Assembly: GCF_023516715.1 (NCBI RefSeq)
Contig: NZ_JAMGSI010000001.1
Coordinates: forward strand, 434,001 to 498,000
Direction of reading: 5' to 3'
Source of the DNA: Akkermansia massiliensis
GTDB lineage: Bacteria; Verrucomicrobiota; Verrucomicrobiia; Verrucomicrobiales; Akkermansiaceae
Length of the DNA stretch: 64,000 bases
Made by a program: the position numbers and the translations under genes. Each line of letters begins with the position of its first letter. The first letter of the stretch is position 1. This document shows, piece by piece, positions 10,052 to 18,371 of the stretch. Under the pieces are notes generated by a model. The model saw nothing but the letters and a program-made list of their open reading frames with translations. It had not been told where the DNA came from and did not search any database.

Positions 10052-11704
10052 TTATTGTTCCGGAGGATGTTTTTTCATATACCGTTCCAATTCCTCCCTG
10101 TTTTTCCGGAGCTGATTCAATTGGCCGGAGCCTTCCTGAAGATAATTGACGTCTCCCGAAGTCCAGAACGAATAAACGTGGTCCAGCACGGATGACTGAA
10201 TAGGGGGGCAGGAATCCTCATCTTCCATGAATTCTTCTTTCAGAGCTTGCAGAATCAGGTCTTTGCAGCCCAGGTCCGTACTGAACAGCATGCCAGAGAA
10301 GGCTCCGTGATGATTCTTGCCGCCCCGGAAGCGGGAAAGCAAATGGAGATAGGTCTTCAATTCCTGTTCCGCAGCAGGTTCCAGTTTCAAAAAGGAACGC
10401 CGGACTCTCATTTCTTCCCCGTTCCACCACAAATCATAGGGCGTCATGGCGGGCGGATGGTCCATCCGGCTGAAATCGTACAGAAAGCGGGAATGCCGTC
10501 CCAGATACGTGGTGGCTGTGTGGAGAAATCCCTGGTGGATATAGGCGCCCCCGCACTGGCCGTCCGAATAAATTTTCATCCAGGCCGTGGCGTGTTCCGG
10601 AGCATTGGGGAACAGATCCTTCCAGACCGGATTTGTTGAAAGAGGCAGCGTCATACACTCTTTCCGAAGGAATGCTTCAGCAGACTTGCCCTGGCGCAAA
10701 GAGGGCTTTTTCCCTTCCCAAAAGTTATTTGCCGAGTCAGGACAGGAAGAATAAAATTTTGCGTCCAACTCTCGCCAGTAAAAACCGCGCGGGGGAACTT
10801 TCTTCATTTCCCCGGCAATTCTGCGGGTGTCGGCGCATAACTCATGAATCATGAGCTGGGTCTCAGGCGTAAAATTATCCATGCTCGCCGCGTCAACAAG
10901 AAGATGGAAAATGTGGAACATCTGGCGTTTCAGGGGTAAACGGCCGCGGTAAGAATGCAGTTCCGTGGCAATCAGTCCGGGAGCCGCGGAGTAAAAGGAA
11001 TATCCTTGGTCACAGCACCCGAACATCTCCGCAGGAATGTCCAGCACGGCGGTTTCCATGCACTTCTTCCAGGTGGTTTTGAGTTCCTGCGCCAGAGCAT
11101 GCGGCAGGATGGCAACGCCGCGGCGAACGTAATTCCTGCTGTACTCCTGCCAATGCAGACGGCGGATTTTTTGATCCTTCCATGCATTCAGCAGAGCGGC
11201 AGAGGGGTGTAGCCATGCAGGGAATGTTTCTTCCGGAAAATAATCCGGAAGATATTTTTCAAGAAGGGAGGCCCACCAGCTCTTCCACAGGGGAGCGCTG
11301 TTGATAAAATAATCTGTTTTGTTGCCTTCTGCCGCTACCGCCCAGTGGAGTTCGTTTCCTATGAGGGCGACTGCGCGTTCCGGCTCCCAGGAGGGACAAT
11401 CCACAGCGGCCATTTCATAATTCCGGGCCGCTTCCGGCAAAAGCAGAGACAGGACCCGGGGAGTATACCGTTCCCATTCCCAGTAAAGGCGGAGAGGGTA
11501 ATACTTTACCTCCTCCGGGCCCAATCCTGTTTGATCCGGGGTTGGGGCGGGCCGGTACATGGCGCGTATGGCCGGCCTTGCGTCCGGCAGGCTGTCATGA
11601 CAATGGCCGTATCCGGTCAGGGAAACGCAGAGAACAGAGAGAAAACAAGCAGTTGGGAAAAAACTCACGAAAACGGTTCTAGGAAAAAAATGCTTCAAAA
11701 TCAA
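10052..11704 (-). CDS. Secreted protein of unknown function
   Basis: A 550-residue protein that I do not recognise. The first ~36 residues form a hydrophobic signal-like segment (FVSFFPTACFLSVLCVSLTG), so export is likely. The rest is rich in Trp, Tyr, Leu and Lys/Glu and is probably mostly helical, with no obvious repeats or catalytic motif. There is a short acidic run (EEFMEDEDS) near residue 490 and a charged C-terminus. It lies alone between the alcohol dehydrogenase and tRNA-Arg, which is on the opposite strand about 80 bases from its start. The coding composition is normal for the window, so it is probably a real gene specific to this lineage. Confidence 0.75.
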   Translation of the reverse strand: MILKHFFPRTVFVSFFPTACFLSVLCVSLTGYGHCHDSLPDARPAIRAMYRPAPTPDQTGLGPEEVKYYPLRLYWEWERYTPRVLSLLLPEAARNYEMAAVDCPSWEPERAVALIGNELHWAVAAEGNKTDYFINSAPLWKSWWASLLEKYLPDYFPEETFPAWLHPSAALLNAWKDQKIRRLHWQEYSRNYVRRGVAILPHALAQELKTTWKKCMETAVLDIPAEMFGCCDQGYSFYSAAPGLIATELHSYRGRLPLKRQMFHIFHLLVDAASMDNFTPETQLMIHELCADTRRIAGEMKKVPPRGFYWRELDAKFYSSCPDSANNFWEGKKPSLRQGKSAEAFLRKECMTLPLSTNPVWKDLFPNAPEHATAWMKIYSDGQCGGAYIHQGFLHTATTYLGRHSRFLYDFSRMDHPPAMTPYDLWWNGEEMRVRRSFLKLEPAAEQELKTYLHLLSRFRGGKNHHGAFSGMLFSTDLGCKDLILQALKEEFMEDEDSCPPIQSSVLDHVYSFWTSGDVNYLQEGSGQLNQLRKNREELERYMKKHPPEQ

Positions 11705-11782
11705 GGTTCATGGAGTAATTGCCCTGCTTTTTGCTTGAGCGGGGAAACCTTCCCGTTTATTGTCCTGCACGGACAATGTCCG

Positions 11783-11857
11783 GTCCCCGTAGTTCAATGG
11801 ATAGAACGGGTCTCTCCTAAAGACTAGATGCAGGTTCGATTCCTGCCGGGGACGCCA
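11783..11857 (+). tRNA. tRNA-Arg (anticodon CCT)
   Basis: A full cloverleaf can be drawn. The acceptor strands GTCCCCG and CGGGGAC pair over seven bases. The D arm is GTTC/GAAC. The anticodon arm GGTCT/AGACT, with one G-U pair, closes the loop CTCCTAA and puts CCT at the anticodon. The T arm is GCAGG-TTCGATT-CCTGC. The discriminator is G, and CCA is encoded at 11855-11857. The gene reads the rare arginine codon AGG. Its 3' end abuts an AT-rich block of unknown genes, a usual place for integration of mobile DNA. Confidence 0.96.
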
Positions 11858-12230
11858 CCTAAATCCTTCTAATACCTTGCGTAAGTATTGAAAATGCAAG
11901 GATTTTTATTTATTGCATTCCCCTAATGCATCTCTGATCTTCTGGGTCGAGCTACATTCAAGGGTACATTTTGTACTTTTCACAAGACATGCCCGCAATT
12001 TCTCCATCATGATGGCTGAGTGGAAGAAGAGAAACCATGCTTGGCTTGTTGCGTTGTGCGTTGCAGGGAACAGCAGGTAAAAACGGAGAGAATACCCGCC
12101 ATTCTCAATGGTGGCCCATCCGAAAAAACGAAAGCTTTTGTAATGAATTGATTAAGGCAAGTAATTTGACACTAACTCCGGATTGATTTTAGTTTCGAGT
12201 GCCAAGTGTTCTATCAAGCAATTTGGCCTT
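11858..12230. other. AT-rich stretch after tRNA-Arg, possible decayed mobile DNA
   Basis: About 370 bases with no confident gene. A 34-codon frame on the minus strand (11906-12010) starts with two ATGs and ends in TAA, but it has no recognisable family. A good TTGACA at 12166-12171 with a weak TTAGTT 17 bases later points right, yet no rightward gene follows. No integrase gene was found, so any integrated element has lost it or uses one elsewhere. Confidence 0.4.
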
Positions 12231-12473
12231 TCAATCTTTTTTCAAGGTGCGATCGATAAATTGATGAATCTCTTGGTCGGAATATCCTGCCATCTTGATA
12301 TATTTACGAATCTCTGTTTTTTTGCCGGGAAATAAATTAGTAAGAAGAATCATGAAATTCTTCTCCGAGCGTTCAATAATGTTCTTTAGCAGAAGGTTTC
12401 GGGAAGTTTGCGTGTTGCTTACAACGGTGTAATCCTTGAATTGCTGGTCGTTGTCATGAATCCGTTTGTTCAT
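12231..12473 (-). CDS. Small unknown protein (80 aa)
   Basis: An 80-residue charged, probably helical and cytoplasmic protein beginning MNKRIHDNDQQFKDYTVV, with no signal peptide and no family I recognise. It is the last of three leftward genes in an AT-rich block beside tRNA-Arg and starts 17 bases after the preceding gene, so co-transcription is likely. Its base composition is much more AT-rich than the rest of the window, which fits horizontal acquisition. Confidence 0.6.
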   Translation of the reverse strand: MNKRIHDNDQQFKDYTVVSNTQTSRNLLLKNIIERSEKNFMILLTNLFPGKKTEIRKYIKMAGYSDQEIHQFIDRTLKKD

Positions 12474-12490
12474 GTCTTTAGAGACGTCAT

Positions 12491-13138
12491 TTATCTTTTT
12501 TTCTGTTTCCGGTCCTGTTCCTTTTTTTGGATTTGAGCAATTTTAGAAAATGCGTTTTCCATGATTTCAATGTTTTTCTTCAGCGTGGCTTTTGCTTCTT
12601 TATCAGAAACGAATACCGGTTCGTCCGAGTAGGATTTTGATTTAGTGCCGTTGAGGAAGTCACGCATAATGGCAGCCCCGTAGGATGCCATCGATTCTCT
12701 TGATGCTTTATCATCGGGAAAAAGGTCGCGATAAGTGGAAATGGCGAGCATTTCCAGGGCTTCCTCCTTAAGATAAAGATCTGCGTCGCGGCTGTTTATA
12801 GTGCGCCTTGCCTGATCGGCTGAATCTATGGTAAGAAGAGGTGTATTGGCGATAAAATAAAGAATCCAAGGGATATTGTTACGAATTTCTTCACTTGGAA
12901 ATTCATTTTCTCCTGTAGACTTCCTGATGCGTTCGAGCTCCATGGCTGCTTCCTTGAAAAATTCTTCTGATTGACCTTTATCAAGAAGTTTTTTTAATGT
13001 TGATGCTGATGTCTGAGCGTTTTTTAAAACCTCAAGAGAATCAGGTTTGACGAGGCTGGCATCAAATAATTGTATTTTTGCCATAGTAGGATAGATGGAA
13101 AAAATGAAAATTCCAATTGATATTAATATATTTATCAT
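12491..13138 (-). CDS. Exported unknown protein (215 aa)
   Basis: A 215-residue protein with an N-terminal signal peptide (MINILISIGIFIFSIYPTMA) and a helical, Lys/Glu-rich mature part ending in a basic tail. I do not recognise a family. It follows the frameshifted Ig-like gene with a gap of 13 bases and precedes the 80-residue gene by 17 bases, so the three probably form one transcript. The DNA is AT-rich, unlike the flanking housekeeping genes. Confidence 0.7.
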   Translation of the reverse strand: MINILISIGIFIFSIYPTMAKIQLFDASLVKPDSLEVLKNAQTSASTLKKLLDKGQSEEFFKEAAMELERIRKSTGENEFPSEEIRNNIPWILYFIANTPLLTIDSADQARRTINSRDADLYLKEEALEMLAISTYRDLFPDDKASRESMASYGAAIMRDFLNGTKSKSYSDEPVFVSDKEAKATLKKNIEIMENAFSKIAQIQKKEQDRKQKKR

Positions 13139-13151
13139 TTTATATAAAAAT

Positions 13152-14026
13152 TTATAATATTTGTTCTATAGCCTTTACCGAAAAAGGGACTTTGAATTTT
13201 GTAATGGTTCCGGAACAGTTTTTCTGTTTCGGGAATTCAGGATCATTTGTCCGTGTGACGGTAAATGTCTGTTGGATTTGTTCAATACGCTTCTTAATTT
13301 GAGTTGCTTCATAATTGGATAACCATGTCCATTTGCACGTTCCGTTTAATTTGGCAATGGTGTTAAATAACATAACCAAAGTTACGTGGTCATCTAATTC
13401 ATTGCGCAAATTAGGAGGATCTCCCTTATTGCCGGGATCATGGTCGTTAAGTTTAAATGGCGGAGGTTCTTTTGGGTCAAGGACGGTACCCCCATCTTTC
13501 TCTATAATACCACAGTTGGAAAAGCTAACGGACGTTGGATGTACAGTAATGATAATGTACCCAGTAATGCCGAACCCAATATTTGATTGATTGCTGTATT
13601 CTTCTCCTTTTTTTCCTGTTAAACGAGTAGGTTTTTTAAGGTTAAAAGTAATTTCTGCCGGAGGAAAATCCTCAGCTTCTGCTTTGACGGTAACATTATT
13701 ATTTTCCATGATCAAGTCAGCCATCAAGGTTGCAGTGGTTCCGCGTCCATTTAACGTTGCTCCTTTTCCCTTCTTAGTCCAGGTAACCTTCGTATTCTTA
13801 TTCAATGGCTTGCCTCCTTTGCGTGTTAGTGTCAGTGTTACAATTTCTCCTATGCCTATTTCTTTTCGCCCCTTATCCTTTTTTTATTCAATTTTTTAAT
13901 GATACAATCAGCTGATGGGTTTTCTGTTTGGGATGTGATTTCCAGCATCCTGTTTTCTGCATGAACGTCTATGACGTTCATAAGGGCACAGGCGAAGGCA
14001 ATCATAAAATATTTCTCTGTTCTCAT
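13152..14026 (-). pseudogene. Exported Ig-like domain protein, split by a frameshift in an A7 run
   Basis: The reading starts at the ATG at 14024-14026 with a signal-like segment (MRTEKYFMIAFACALMNV). It runs into a run of seven A on the coding strand (13879-13885), then stops at 13856-13858. The minus-one frame is open from the same run to 13152, giving KGRKEIGIGEIVTLTLTRKG and then KVTWTKKGKGATLNG. This pattern (VTLT, VTW, repeated T/A, VTVKAEAED) looks like a bacterial Ig-like domain. One extra A (eight in all) would join the two parts into a single protein of about 290 residues. The cause could be a true mutation, a slipped-strand ON/OFF switch or a sequencing error. The downstream part alone could start only at a TTG (13803-13805) and would lack the signal peptide. 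Confidence 0.7.
13879..13885 (-). repeat. Seven-base homopolymer at the frameshift
   Basis: A run of seven T on the plus strand, read as seven A in the gene, sits exactly where the upstream frame (ending KKLNKK) and downstream frame (starting DKGRKE) must be joined. It does not sit in the standard X-XXY-YYZ slippery register for the upstream frame. Confidence 0.8.
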
Positions 14027-14413
14027 GGCGTTGGATTAAAAGATCTTAAAGGTTAGAATGGATAAAATGACTTATAGAGCTGGAACGCGCGAAGTCAACT
14101 TGACAAGGTTGGACTCTATCCGGGATTTACACTCTCTTGAAATGGGGAGGGCTTTCAGCACTTATATGATGTGAATATATAGCAATTCTGGATTTGGCTA
14201 TATTTTTTAAAGTAATTTTATTTCCTTGTTATTTGAGCAGATTTCCATTTTACCATGTTTTTTTATGAATAGTGGATGGAGGAAAGGAAAACCACGGAGA
14301 GCGGCGGGAAAGCAGGAATACTGAGTGGTCGCTATGTCCAGCTTGTTTTCAAAGCGTTCCTTTTTCCTTGCGCAGACGTTAGTGTTTGTTAGATTGCCCC
14401 CGTCGCTACCTCC
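14027..14413. other. AT-rich intergenic stretch between divergent genes
   Basis: About 390 bases separating the leftward unknown block from the rightward secreted paralogs. It must hold both promoters, but no clear hexamer pair could be fixed. No gene, tRNA or repeat was recognised. Confidence 0.4.
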
Positions 14414-15205
14414 ATGAAGTGTTTTTCCGCGTGTCTCTTTCTCGTGTGTTCAGCTATCCATCCCGCTGTTGCTTCAACGAATGTTCCGTTGCTCCGGGAT
14501 GCGGCGCTGCATTTGTCCTTCCTGAGAATTCTGGTGGAAGATCCTGTGACCAAAATTATTCCCCAGTTGCTGCTGGGGATGTCATGCGTTTATGAAGATC
14601 AGCTTGGGGGCCCCGTTTTTTATGAAGAGGCCCCGGAAGAGCTTGTCTGCACGGATTCAACGGGAAGAAGCCTGAAGATTTACAGGGTTTCCGCCGATGC
14701 AACCAAGGCGTCCGGCGTGGGACACGGTGATCCCGTCTGGTTTGCCGTCGCTATCCAGCGCCCTGATCCCGGTGCGGAGTGGGTGCGCCTCCGGGGATTT
14801 CTTTTGTGCGCTTTTGCTGATGACCTGGTGGAGCTGCCCGCTGTAGTCCTGCCTCTGCTGGAGGAAGGAACCAGGGTGGAATTGCCTCTTGAAAAGCCGC
14901 GGAAGGACAAGGTGGCCCTTACGCTGGAAAAAAACTTTAACCGCTGGAATCTGAAGGTGGAGGGAAGGAGTGATTTTTATTTCAATTCCATGAGTGTCAG
15001 GGAGGAAAACGGGCTTCCCCTGAAAGGCCGCGGCGATTTGAACAGCCGGGGCAGGAAGATGCGCATGTGGGGGAAGGATTACCGTGTTTCCGCCCGCTGC
15101 CGCTCCTTGCGCGTGGTGGTTTCCTATTGGAATAAGCGCATGTTCCGCAAGGTGCCCGTAGATATGAAGATCGGCCTGGGAGGGGCTGCCATTCCCGGCT
15201 GTTAG
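14414..15205 (+). CDS. Secreted protein of unknown function, paralog 1
   Basis: A 263-residue protein with a signal peptide (MKCFSACLFLVCSAIHPAVA) and a mature domain that looks mostly beta-stranded. It resembles the next gene. Both have a segment of the form W-(V/I)-x-(L/V)-x-G-(F/T)-L, then E-L-P or V-E-L stretches, a D/K-rich middle, and an ending VPV(D/N)(M/I)KIG(L/I)GG. The function is not recognised. The gap to the paralog is 13 bases, so they form an operon. Export to the periplasm or surface is inferred from the signal peptide only. Confidence 0.75.
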   Translation: MKCFSACLFLVCSAIHPAVASTNVPLLRDAALHLSFLRILVEDPVTKIIPQLLLGMSCVYEDQLGGPVFYEEAPEELVCTDSTGRSLKIYRVSADATKASGVGHGDPVWFAVAIQRPDPGAEWVRLRGFLLCAFADDLVELPAVVLPLLEEGTRVELPLEKPRKDKVALTLEKNFNRWNLKVEGRSDFYFNSMSVREENGLPLKGRGDLNSRGRKMRMWGKDYRVSARCRSLRVVVSYWNKRMFRKVPVDMKIGLGGAAIPGC

Positions 15206-15218
15206 TCCGAATAAGCAG

Positions 15219-16145
15219 ATGAAATGGTTTGTCACAATCGCCTGCTGGTGTGCGGGAACGCTGATGGCGGCGGATGTTCCCATCAAGAGCGCTTCTTATT
15301 CCGGCACCAGCTTGAAGGGCCCCGTCATCGGGCTGTCTTCCATGGGACTGGTGAGGGGGGAGCCTTTTAATTTCACCAAGACAGGCATCGTGCTGTATTG
15401 CGTGTTTCCCGGTTCTGAAATGCTGGCTCCGGAACAGCCGGAACAGGAATTGACGGCTGTCGATTCCAATGGCGTGCGTCTGAGGGTGCGCTCCGTCCGT
15501 CTATGGGAAGGGGTTATTGAGGACAAGAGCTTGAGGCGGGTAAACGTGAGCCTTAATTTAAAGGATGTTCCTTCTCCGGGAGCCCGCTGGATTCAGGTGA
15601 GCGGCACTCTTTTTCTCCCTTTGTGCCAGGGGCTGGAGTCTCTGGATTTCGGGATGGTGGAATTGAAGGAGAGCGGAGTTTCCATTCCGGTGCCGGACCC
15701 TATTGCCGTGCGGAGAGCCCTGGAGAATAACCGGGTGGAGGTAGCCGACATGTCCAAGCTGGAGACGGTGACGCTGAAAGTGACCAGGCAGACGGGGCGC
15801 AGCCGTCATGCGCCGGCGAACGAACCGGGGGAGGAATGGAAGTTCATGGTGTATTCCGAGGTGTATTCGGAGAAGATGTTCCGGGCGGAGGATTTTGTGT
15901 TTCACGATGTGAAAGGCGCAAGATTGAAGCCTGTCCCTACCTGCGACCATTCTTATAATGAATACAGGGGGAAGTCCTTCCTGTTCAGGAAATCGCCCCG
16001 GTTTGTAGAAGTGGCCGCCCTGTACCAGGGGGCCTCCCGCATCAGGCCGGTTCCCGTGAATATCAAAATAGGGATAGGCGGCGTGGTGCCGGAAGTCCTT
16101 CCGGCGCCTGCGGAGGTTCCTCAGGCAGATTCCGGTTCCCGCTGA
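15219..16145 (+). CDS. Secreted protein of unknown function, paralog 2
   Basis: A 308-residue protein starting MKWFVTIACWCAGTLMAADV, a short signal peptide with a likely cut after ALMAA or nearby. The mature part is beta-rich and shares an architecture with the upstream gene: the segment WIQVSGTLFLPLCQGLES aligns with WVRLRGFLLCAFADDLVE, and both end with a VPV-(D/N)-(M/I)-K-I-G motif. It has a longer Ala/Pro-rich tail. It probably arose by tandem duplication followed by divergence. No catalytic motif was recognised. Confidence 0.75.
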   Translation: MKWFVTIACWCAGTLMAADVPIKSASYSGTSLKGPVIGLSSMGLVRGEPFNFTKTGIVLYCVFPGSEMLAPEQPEQELTAVDSNGVRLRVRSVRLWEGVIEDKSLRRVNVSLNLKDVPSPGARWIQVSGTLFLPLCQGLESLDFGMVELKESGVSIPVPDPIAVRRALENNRVEVADMSKLETVTLKVTRQTGRSRHAPANEPGEEWKFMVYSEVYSEKMFRAEDFVFHDVKGARLKPVPTCDHSYNEYRGKSFLFRKSPRFVEVAALYQGASRIRPVPVNIKIGIGGVVPEVLPAPAEVPQADSGSR

Positions 16146-16171
16146 TTGGTCTCCAGCTATCGCCGATTGCC

Positions 16172-16651
16172 TCACCATTTGAGAAGGGCGTTGCCTCCCT
16201 GGGCGAATCCGGAGAGCAGGGTGCCTGCCGCGGCGGTTTTCTGGGCTCTTGCATTGGCGCGGCCCATGTACTGTTCCATGTTCGCCCGGTTGTACAGGGA
16301 CTGGGCATTCCTCATGGCTGCCGCCGCTTCATCCTGAATCCGGGTTTGCAGGCGCGTCGCCAGGGCCTGTTCCCTGACCGGCACGGAACCATCCCGGAGC
16401 AGGGAGGACTGGGCGGCGTCCAGGCGGGCGTCGCCCATTTGCCGTGTGGCGTCCTGCTGCATGCGTTTGGCATTTTCCACGCCCGTCTGTTTCTGGAGGT
16501 CCGCCTCGTTCCTGAGGGTGGCGGCGTTTGCATCCGCCGCCTGCCTGGTGGCTTCTGCACTTTTTTTCTGGGCGGACGCGGAGGCCGCGCCCGCTGCCGC
16601 CGAAGTGGCGGCCAGTGTTATCATTCCCAAAGATGCTGGATCAAATCCCAT
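16172..16651 (-). CDS. Small Ala-rich protein resembling phage internal virion proteins
   Basis: A 159-residue protein beginning MGFDPASLGMITLAATSAAA. A small hydrophobic Ala/Ser/Gly-rich patch is followed by a long Ala/Gln/Arg coiled-coil-like helix (QKKSAEATRQAADANAATLR and beyond) and a Gly-rich end. This build is typical of small DNA-injection or internal virion proteins of tailed phages, but no other phage gene is near. The frame is open for 19 more codons upstream. That part lies over a strong terminator hairpin (16671-16703), so I start at the ATG at 16649-16651. The family call is inference from composition. Confidence 0.6.
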   Translation of the reverse strand: MGFDPASLGMITLAATSAAAGAASASAQKKSAEATRQAADANAATLRNEADLQKQTGVENAKRMQQDATRQMGDARLDAAQSSLLRDGSVPVREQALATRLQTRIQDEAAAAMRNAQSLYNRANMEQYMGRANARAQKTAAAGTLLSGFAQGGNALLKW

Positions 16652-16670
16652 GCGCGCATCCTGATACGAA

Positions 16671-16703
16671 AAACGGTTCAGGCGCAAGACGCCCGAACCG
16701 TTT
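16671..16703 (-). terminator. Rho-independent terminator after the lipoprotein gene
   Basis: Read leftward, AACGGTTCGGGCG and CGCCTGAACCG form a stem with one mismatch around a five-base loop, followed by TTTTT. It lies 33 bases after the stop of the lipoprotein gene at 16736. Confidence 0.85.
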
Positions 16704-16735
16704 GACATGAATCAGGGTTTGGCACAGAAGGGTTG

Positions 16736-17257
16736 CTATTCAATCACGATGCTTTCAATGTTCAGCACCGGATTTTCAGGAGTGGAATGAGGATCAATGG
16801 TTCCGGTAATGATGACGGCGTCACGTTCCTTCAGCCCGTTCACACCTTTGGCGGAGTGTTTGATGGGCTGGCCCTGGTCATCCACAAATTGAACGGTCAT
16901 CGTGTTGTTTTTCCGTATTTCCACCGGCACCGTTCCGGTGGACCACACTCCGCGCTCCTTCATGTTGGCCAGGAGCTGGGCCGGATCCCCGATGGTGAAG
17001 GAGGCAATATTTTTTGAGAAAACGGGTTCATCCCCCAGTACGGCTCCCTTGACGGTGACTTTATCGCCTGGCGCCGCTTTTCTGGCATCCGAGACGACGA
17101 GTGCCCGCGGGAGGCCTACCATGTTTTCCGCGAATCTCACGGCCATCTGCTGGGTGACGTTTTGATCGGAGGTGAGGGCATTCACGGTTTCCTTGGGGTT
17201 GCAGCCCATCAGGGAAACGGCGGCCATGGTCAGGGTAATGAAGTGTGTGGCTTGCAT
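16736..17257 (-). CDS. Lipoprotein of unknown function, possibly with an OB-fold
   Basis: A 173-residue protein with a lipoprotein signal: MQATHFITLTMAAVSLMGC, with Cys as residue 19, so it should be lipid-anchored in the envelope. The mature part has KVTVKGAVLGDEPV and DAVIITGTIDPH stretches, which suggest beta strands of a small OB-like (tOB_t/BOF-like) fold, but no function is recognised. The start is fixed by AAGGAG six bases before the ATG (17255-17257). A strong terminator follows. Confidence 0.8.
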   Translation of the reverse strand: MQATHFITLTMAAVSLMGCNPKETVNALTSDQNVTQQMAVRFAENMVGLPRALVVSDARKAAPGDKVTVKGAVLGDEPVFSKNIASFTIGDPAQLLANMKERGVWSTGTVPVEIRKNNTMTVQFVDDQGQPIKHSAKGVNGLKERDAVIITGTIDPHSTPENPVLNIESIVIE

Positions 17258-17337
17258 GGAATCTCCTTTTTGCTGAAAGGTTGGATTCCTTTTCACCTTC
17301 TGCCGTTCATCCTTGCCGGTAAGGAAAAGAATATTTT

Positions 17338-18246
17338 TCACAGGAACAAGCCGGCCGCCAGCATGAGGAGGTCCCTGAGGGCGTCCCACAGCCTTTCCGC
17401 ATTGTGGACGCAGTCCGTCAAAAAGCGGTGCAGGCTTACGGCGTTGAACAGGCGCAGCAGCACCAGGAAGAGAAGCAGGTTGGCAAAGTAAACAAGGATT
17501 AGGGAGAAGAAGGTTCCGTTGTCCGCCAGGTCCGGCTGGTCCTTGGGGATGATCCATGCCGTCCAGAACAGGTGGAAGCACCACCAGAAGCCCAGGCCGG
17601 AGTAAAGAAGGGCCTGGCAGGTGACCGTGGGCCAGAAGAGGTACGCCATCCCCCAGACCAGCCCCCACAGCATGGCCCAAAGAGGCAGAAAATAGGGAGA
17701 AAGGGAGATGAAGAGGTTGTTTTTATCCGTCTGGATGTATCCCCCGTCCAGATCCGCCTTGAAGGCATGGATGGAGCCGCGGCTGCAAAAGACCGCCAGC
17801 ACGTGAGTCAGTTCATGGCCCAGCACGTACAGGTACAGCAGGGATGAGGTGAACAGCCTGCTGCTGCCCAGCACCACCCACACGGCCGCCCCCATCAGGG
17901 CGTACCATACGGGGATGGAGAAGAGGATGTTGAGACTGCCGGAAGCGTGGGCGAGCTGGTCGCACAGGGACATGGCCGTAATCAGGGCCAGCGGGAGCAG
18001 AAGAAGGGTGGCTACGGCGTGCCTGACGAACCGGGTTTTGCGCGGAAGGTCCATGAAGGTGAATTCCTGGCATTCGTCCTCCCAGCATTCGGAGGTGACC
18101 TGGGCGCGGTAGGTCTTGTCCCAGGCGTCACGGTTGCATTGCCTCATCATGTCGCCAAGGCTTGCCGTGGAGCGCGGCTTCCGGGCGGTTTCTGCATACC
18201 GGCGCCAGTCCTGGCGCGGCGGTGTGTGTCTGGGTGCCTTGGGCAT
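17338..18246 (-). CDS. Multi-pass membrane protein with HELTH zinc motif (M50-like metallopeptidase?)
   Basis: A 302-residue protein with a basic, hydrophilic N-terminal ~85 residues and then about seven membrane segments. Inside the third, VLGHELTHVLAVF contains HELTH, the HExxH zinc-ligand motif seen in site-2 (M50) and related intramembrane metalloproteases. A later D-P-D-like third ligand could not be clearly placed, so activity is uncertain. The substrate is unknown. An alternative start 14 codons upstream (18288) is possible, and no ribosome binding site decides between them. It is divergent from tsaB. Confidence 0.65.
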   Translation of the reverse strand: MPKAPRHTPPRQDWRRYAETARKPRSTASLGDMMRQCNRDAWDKTYRAQVTSECWEDECQEFTFMDLPRKTRFVRHAVATLLLLPLALITAMSLCDQLAHASGSLNILFSIPVWYALMGAAVWVVLGSSRLFTSSLLYLYVLGHELTHVLAVFCSRGSIHAFKADLDGGYIQTDKNNLFISLSPYFLPLWAMLWGLVWGMAYLFWPTVTCQALLYSGLGFWWCFHLFWTAWIIPKDQPDLADNGTFFSLILVYFANLLLFLVLLRLFNAVSLHRFLTDCVHNAERLWDALRDLLMLAAGLFL

Positions 18247-18371
18247 GCGGTGGTGAAGTGCAAGGCCAGCATAAGGGGACTTCCGCATAAATGCGAACCA
18301 AATTTGCTGCTTCCGGAAAGCGGGGGAAAAAATGTTTTATGCGCGCCGGAACTTCCTGTATAATCCACCGC

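Noticed and set aside
11906-12010. 34-codon leftward frame after tRNA-Arg
   Set aside because: It is too short and has no family signature or clear ribosome binding site. It may be a relic of mobile DNA but cannot be supported as a gene.
13879-13885. Programmed minus-one ribosomal frameshift at the A7 run
   Set aside because: The upstream frame reads AAT AAA AAA AGG, so the run is not in the X-XXY-YYZ register, and no stimulatory stem was obvious downstream.
16652-16708. 19-codon upstream start of the virion-like protein
   Set aside because: These codons lie over a terminator hairpin with a T-run that ends the upstream transcript, so initiation there is unlikely.
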